Position numbers and translations under genes: made by a program
Notes under the pieces: model-generated
Told to the model about the DNA's origin: nothing
Databases searched by the model: none
The model's input: only the letters and a program-made list of their open reading frames with translations
Part shown: positions 14,844-14,971 of the stretch, piece by piece
How the letters are laid out: each line of letters opens with the position of its first letter
Position numbering within the stretch: the first letter of the stretch is position 1
Source: Erysipelotrichaceae bacterium
Lineage (GTDB): Bacteria; Bacillota_I; Bacilli_A; Erysipelotrichales; Erysipelotrichaceae
DNA: 14,971 bases
Direction of reading: 5' to 3'
Assembly: GCA_024681275.1 (NCBI GenBank)
Contig: JAILBD010000024.1
Coordinates: forward strand, 1-14,971

Positions 14844-14849
14844 TATAAT
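14844..14849 (+). promoter_or_regulatory. Candidate -10 element of dnaX
   Basis: A perfect TATAAT ends six bases before the dnaX ATG, so transcription would start at or within a base or two of the start codon. The -35 is unclear. The terminator just upstream means dnaX needs its own promoter. Confidence 0.55.
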
Positions 14850-14855
14850 GATAAT

Positions 14856-14971
14856 ATGGCATACCAGGTACTTTACAGAACATACAGACCAGCAAAATTC
14901 TCCGAAGTCGTCGGACAGGATTATATCGTCAAGACACTGGTCAACGCGATCAGAAACAACAAGATAGCACA
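14856..14971 (+). CDS. dnaX: DNA polymerase III gamma/tau subunit, N-terminal part
   Basis: The first 38 codons are present before the window ends. [20 protein letters not shown], followed by [18 protein letters not shown], is the highly conserved N-terminus of DnaX, the AAA+ clamp-loader subunit that opens the beta clamp encoded by dnaN. The Walker A motif would follow just outside the window. No ribosome site is visible within 20 bases of the ATG; the TATAAT hexamer six bases upstream suggests a leaderless mRNA. Position after tadA and the SRP RNA matches Firmicute gene order, where recR often follows. Confidence 0.95.
   Translation, partial: MAYQVLYRTYRPAKFSEVVGQDYIVKTLVNAIRNNKIA

Overview
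This window is the replication-origin neighbourhood of a low-to-mid GC Bacillota chromosome. The order dnaA–dnaN–yaaA–recF–gyrB–gyrA, then serS behind a serine T-box, then tadA and dnaX with the SRP RNA gene, is the classic Firmicute origin arrangement. The small 4.5S-like SRP RNA without an Alu domain, the TTTTCCACA origin boxes and the gene content would suit Erysipelotrichia or a related anaerobic gut lineage. That placement is inference, not something the sequence proves.

Left arm (1-2409): the 3' end of a GH36 alpha-galactosidase gene and a GPH-family sugar:cation symporter form a compact carbohydrate operon. It converges on a Nudix hydrolase gene across a shared bidirectional terminator. 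The usual rpmH-rnpA genes left of dnaA are absent. Origin (2410-2853 and 4213-4341): about 440 bp upstream of dnaA and 130 bp between dnaA and dnaN carry seven exact TTTTCCACA nonamers, plus a second family, TTTTCAACA. Several boxes overlap the dnaA and dnaN promoters, consistent with a bipartite origin and DnaA autoregulation.

Replication block (2854-11300): dnaA and dnaN encode the initiator and the sliding clamp. After a terminator, a new promoter starts yaaA-recF-gyrB-gyrA, which are tightly packed (10-bp overlap, 1-nt gap, 11-nt gap). Right arm (11300-14971): gyrA ends in a terminator. serS follows a T-box leader with a UCC specifier and encodes a SerRS with archaeal-like motifs. Two perfect parS sites (TGTTTCACGTGAAACA) flank a gene-free stretch after serS, and the first also forms the serS transcription terminator. 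Next come a HAD hydrolase gene, a small membrane protein gene that seems to start at AUA, the SRP RNA gene ffs, tadA and the start of dnaX.

Points most worth a second look are the parS/terminator hybrid, the apparent AUA start, several SD-less starts sitting just behind -10 hexamers (possible leaderless mRNAs), the altered DnaA-box consensus with its second nonamer family, and the unusual SerRS. No mobile element, CRISPR array, tRNA or rRNA gene was seen. I found no self-contained novel multi-gene system; the unusual features are mostly regulatory and architectural.
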